Of a stretch of 43,463 bases of DNA, positions 43,001 through 43,463 are shown in pieces. Numbering within the stretch: position 1 is the stretch's first letter; each line of letters begins with the position of its first letter. A program made the translations under genes and the position numbers. A model generated the notes under the pieces. That model was not told where the DNA came from. It saw only the letters and a list, made by a program, of their open reading frames with translations, and did no database searches. This DNA comes from JAKLEX01 sp035327525 (GTDB lineage Bacteria; Patescibacteriota; Minisyncoccia; Phycocordibacterales; JAACPR01), in contig DAOLDC010000003.1 in assembly GCA_035327525.1 (NCBI GenBank), positions 1 through 43,463 on the forward strand. The letters are read 5' to 3'.

Positions 43001-43301
43001 TGAATATCTTTGAAAAATTTTCTATGTAATCTTCTTTTGCAATTGAGCGAGAAGATGTCTTTGTGTCTGTTGTATATGAATCTAGGTTTAAATCCCTGAG
43101 AGTTGAAACTTTATCAATAATTTTTTTATCAATATCCATTCCAACCAAAATCCTAATTTGCTTATCCTTTAATTCATGATGTAAATCTCGAAAACCCGAA
43201 AAATAAAAATACCCCACTAGCGCATCAATTTTATCGCAATTAGGTAGAATACTTTTTAGACTTGATGACAGAGTATTTTCTCCAACGTTTGTTATTGCCA
43301 T
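40014..43301 (-). CDS. PLD-domain SNF2-type helicase
   Basis: A 1095-residue fusion. Residues ~1-220 form a phospholipase D-like domain with H-S-K-F-Y-I-F (about 141) and G-S-S-N-L-T near 163, a single HxK half-site, so it would be active as a dimer. The SNF2 motor follows: Walker A-type V-V-G-L-G-K-S near 290, D-E-A-H near 359, S-A-T-P-F near 388, and motifs V and VI with S-E-G-F-N-L-H and Q-R-V-G-R-I-N-R (about 807). The PLD fold is a nuclease in several defence systems, and the motor would translocate on dsDNA. It is the first gene of the operon with the methyltransferase and HEPN-like genes. The start is the ATG at 43301. Confidence 0.92.
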   Translation of the reverse strand: MAITNVGENTLSSSLKSILPNCDKIDALVGYFYFSGFRDLHHELKDKQIRILVGMDIDKKIIDKVSTLRDLNLDSYTTDTKTSSRSIAKEDYIENFSKIFNDTDFFDNDESQNAFEIFLDKIKDGSLQIKKTAQANHSKFYIFHNKKEFSTNGITPGMVIIGSSNLTFSGLKGQGERNLILHEPHYYKEHSDDFEKTWNDPENITITDLDSADTFVKEIKEKIWLYALPNPLLMYYKVLNEYFAVSEIENMKTPKHITGGKFSDLKYQKDAINLGIDRIKKFGGVIIADVVGLGKSIIASAIAHNLGYKTIIIAPPHLENQWKDYTAEFDFKGHIYSTGKIEEALQRHGDDESRLLIILDEAHKHRNEDTDNYKVLHRLCAGNYVMALSATPFNNDPKDIYALIKLFSTPGQSTIRTVENLSMSFHMLFKRYKAVRRDLRKNTKNDDGNPEIKDELHSIADELRKMIEPLIIRRSRLDLEEIEEYKEDLKAQGVAFAKVKDPQLLEYDLGDMFDLYVSTLEKIAPEDRSTSFIGARYKPASYISQGSKFLEKLIEQDDEDGMSAEEKLQRITQAQSNLARFMRRLLVRRFESSIGAFKLSLRNMITSSEAMLDWYENRQEVPIFKKGVLPDSEYLSELDEKELEDTLNKLEDKGLIRIPVSELQPQFGDHLRHDISLLKEIDSEWSNKNSDPKFEFFKQKIKQSLVENSKRKIVVFTEFSDTANYVYQKLQKDGFDRVFKYSSEDASDENKKIIRSNFDAGLEESKQSDDFDIIIATDAISEGFNLHRAGAIINYDIPYNPTRVIQRVGRINRINRKVFDELYIYNFFPTLTGELETRTKAISTLKMDLIHTLLGEDTKTLTSEEDLKNYFAKQYKEENNKNESLSWDAPYRNAWLKIKDDKKIMDQIARIPHRSRIARKTKDISGVVAFAKKSGNYVFAFGKTPETVEIVSPQVALPLFNQIIDSEESLQTTVNFDPIYKMAKEHIFKDNTKASVDGGRKQDALNRVKLLGDLYPQAKDLCIDIIRTIKDLDALPNGVLKEIVELRIDKANPEKAYLELKELIPSRYIESIFETADRANDDGKLIVLSEELIAL

Positions 43302-43356
43302 ATATTTTATTTAATAAAGACATATTAACATTATTTAAAGCTATTTTAAAGGCCGT

Positions 43357-43405
43357 TTACCAACCACTTACCAACTTATAGGAGTCCTGGACTCCCTAGA
43401 CTCCT
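43357..43405. promoter_or_regulatory. Candidate operator cluster upstream of the helicase operon
   Basis: TTACCAAC repeats at 43357-43364 and 43368-43375 (11-bp period). GGAGTCC-T-GGACTCC forms a 15-bp palindrome at 43381-43395, and a third half-site GACTCCT is at 43399-43405. All lie 56-105 bp before the helicase ATG. No convincing promoter hexamers were identified. Nothing else was seen in 43302-43463. Confidence 0.4.
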
Positions 43406-43463
43406 GACGGGTTTTGCGTCATTCCTTGTGTTGTATGACAAATATAACAATACAGAGGCGTAA

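Overview
The window looks like a piece of a low-GC genome from a streamlined bacterium, most likely a Candidate Phyla Radiation (Patescibacteria/Parcubacteria-type) organism. This rests on inference. The core proteins are short or stripped-down (TruB without its PUA domain, ValS of 737 residues, SecG of 75 residues). RNase J is present and no biosynthetic pathway is seen. Several core genes appear to be leaderless, and there is a large repeat/transglutaminase protein of unknown role. UGA, UAG and UAA are all used as ordinary stops, so the UGA-glycine code of Gracilibacteria/SR1 is not in use. No rRNA, tRNA or CRISPR array was seen.

Region 1 (1-27.0 kb) is housekeeping. It holds partial lemA; a small orphan gene with its own promoter and a bidirectional terminator; groES-groEL; a large repeat/transglutaminase protein broken by a 100-N assembly gap; secG; a peptide-type substrate-binding protein; RNase J; an MFS transporter; a response regulator and a soluble histidine kinase; typA and truB; an ABC exporter; a DEAD-box helicase with a structured leader; an ABC-F ATPase divergent from valS; cysS translationally coupled to a YibE/F-type membrane protein; and a secreted OB-fold-like protein. 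RNase J and the DEAD-box helicase both carry long Ser/Arg/Asn-rich N-terminal tails, which may link them as an RNA-processing pair.

Region 2 (27.1-30.6 kb) is a transition zone of small accessory genes: a possible 32-residue protein, a GC-richer block without a recognised gene, a SET-domain methyltransferase-like protein, an unknown 181-residue protein of GC-richer composition with a UUCG-loop terminator, a GNAT acetyltransferase and a double zinc-ribbon protein.

Region 3 (30.6-43.4 kb) is a DNA-modification or defence island. A 24-bp perfect inverted-repeat element lies between the divergent zinc-ribbon and helical unknown proteins. A rightward cassette follows: a ParB-domain/DNA-methyltransferase fusion split by one in-frame amber codon, a second beta-class methyltransferase, a phBC6A51-like HTH protein, a 64-residue protein and an unknown 495-residue protein. 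It runs tail-to-tail, with a 40-bp overlap, into a leftward operon of a PLD-SNF2 helicase, an Eco57I-type methyltransferase and a HEPN-like protein. This leftward operon is the best candidate for a poorly described antiviral system, with the helicase/PLD protein as motor and possible nuclease, the methyltransferase for self-marking and the HEPN protein as possible RNase effector.
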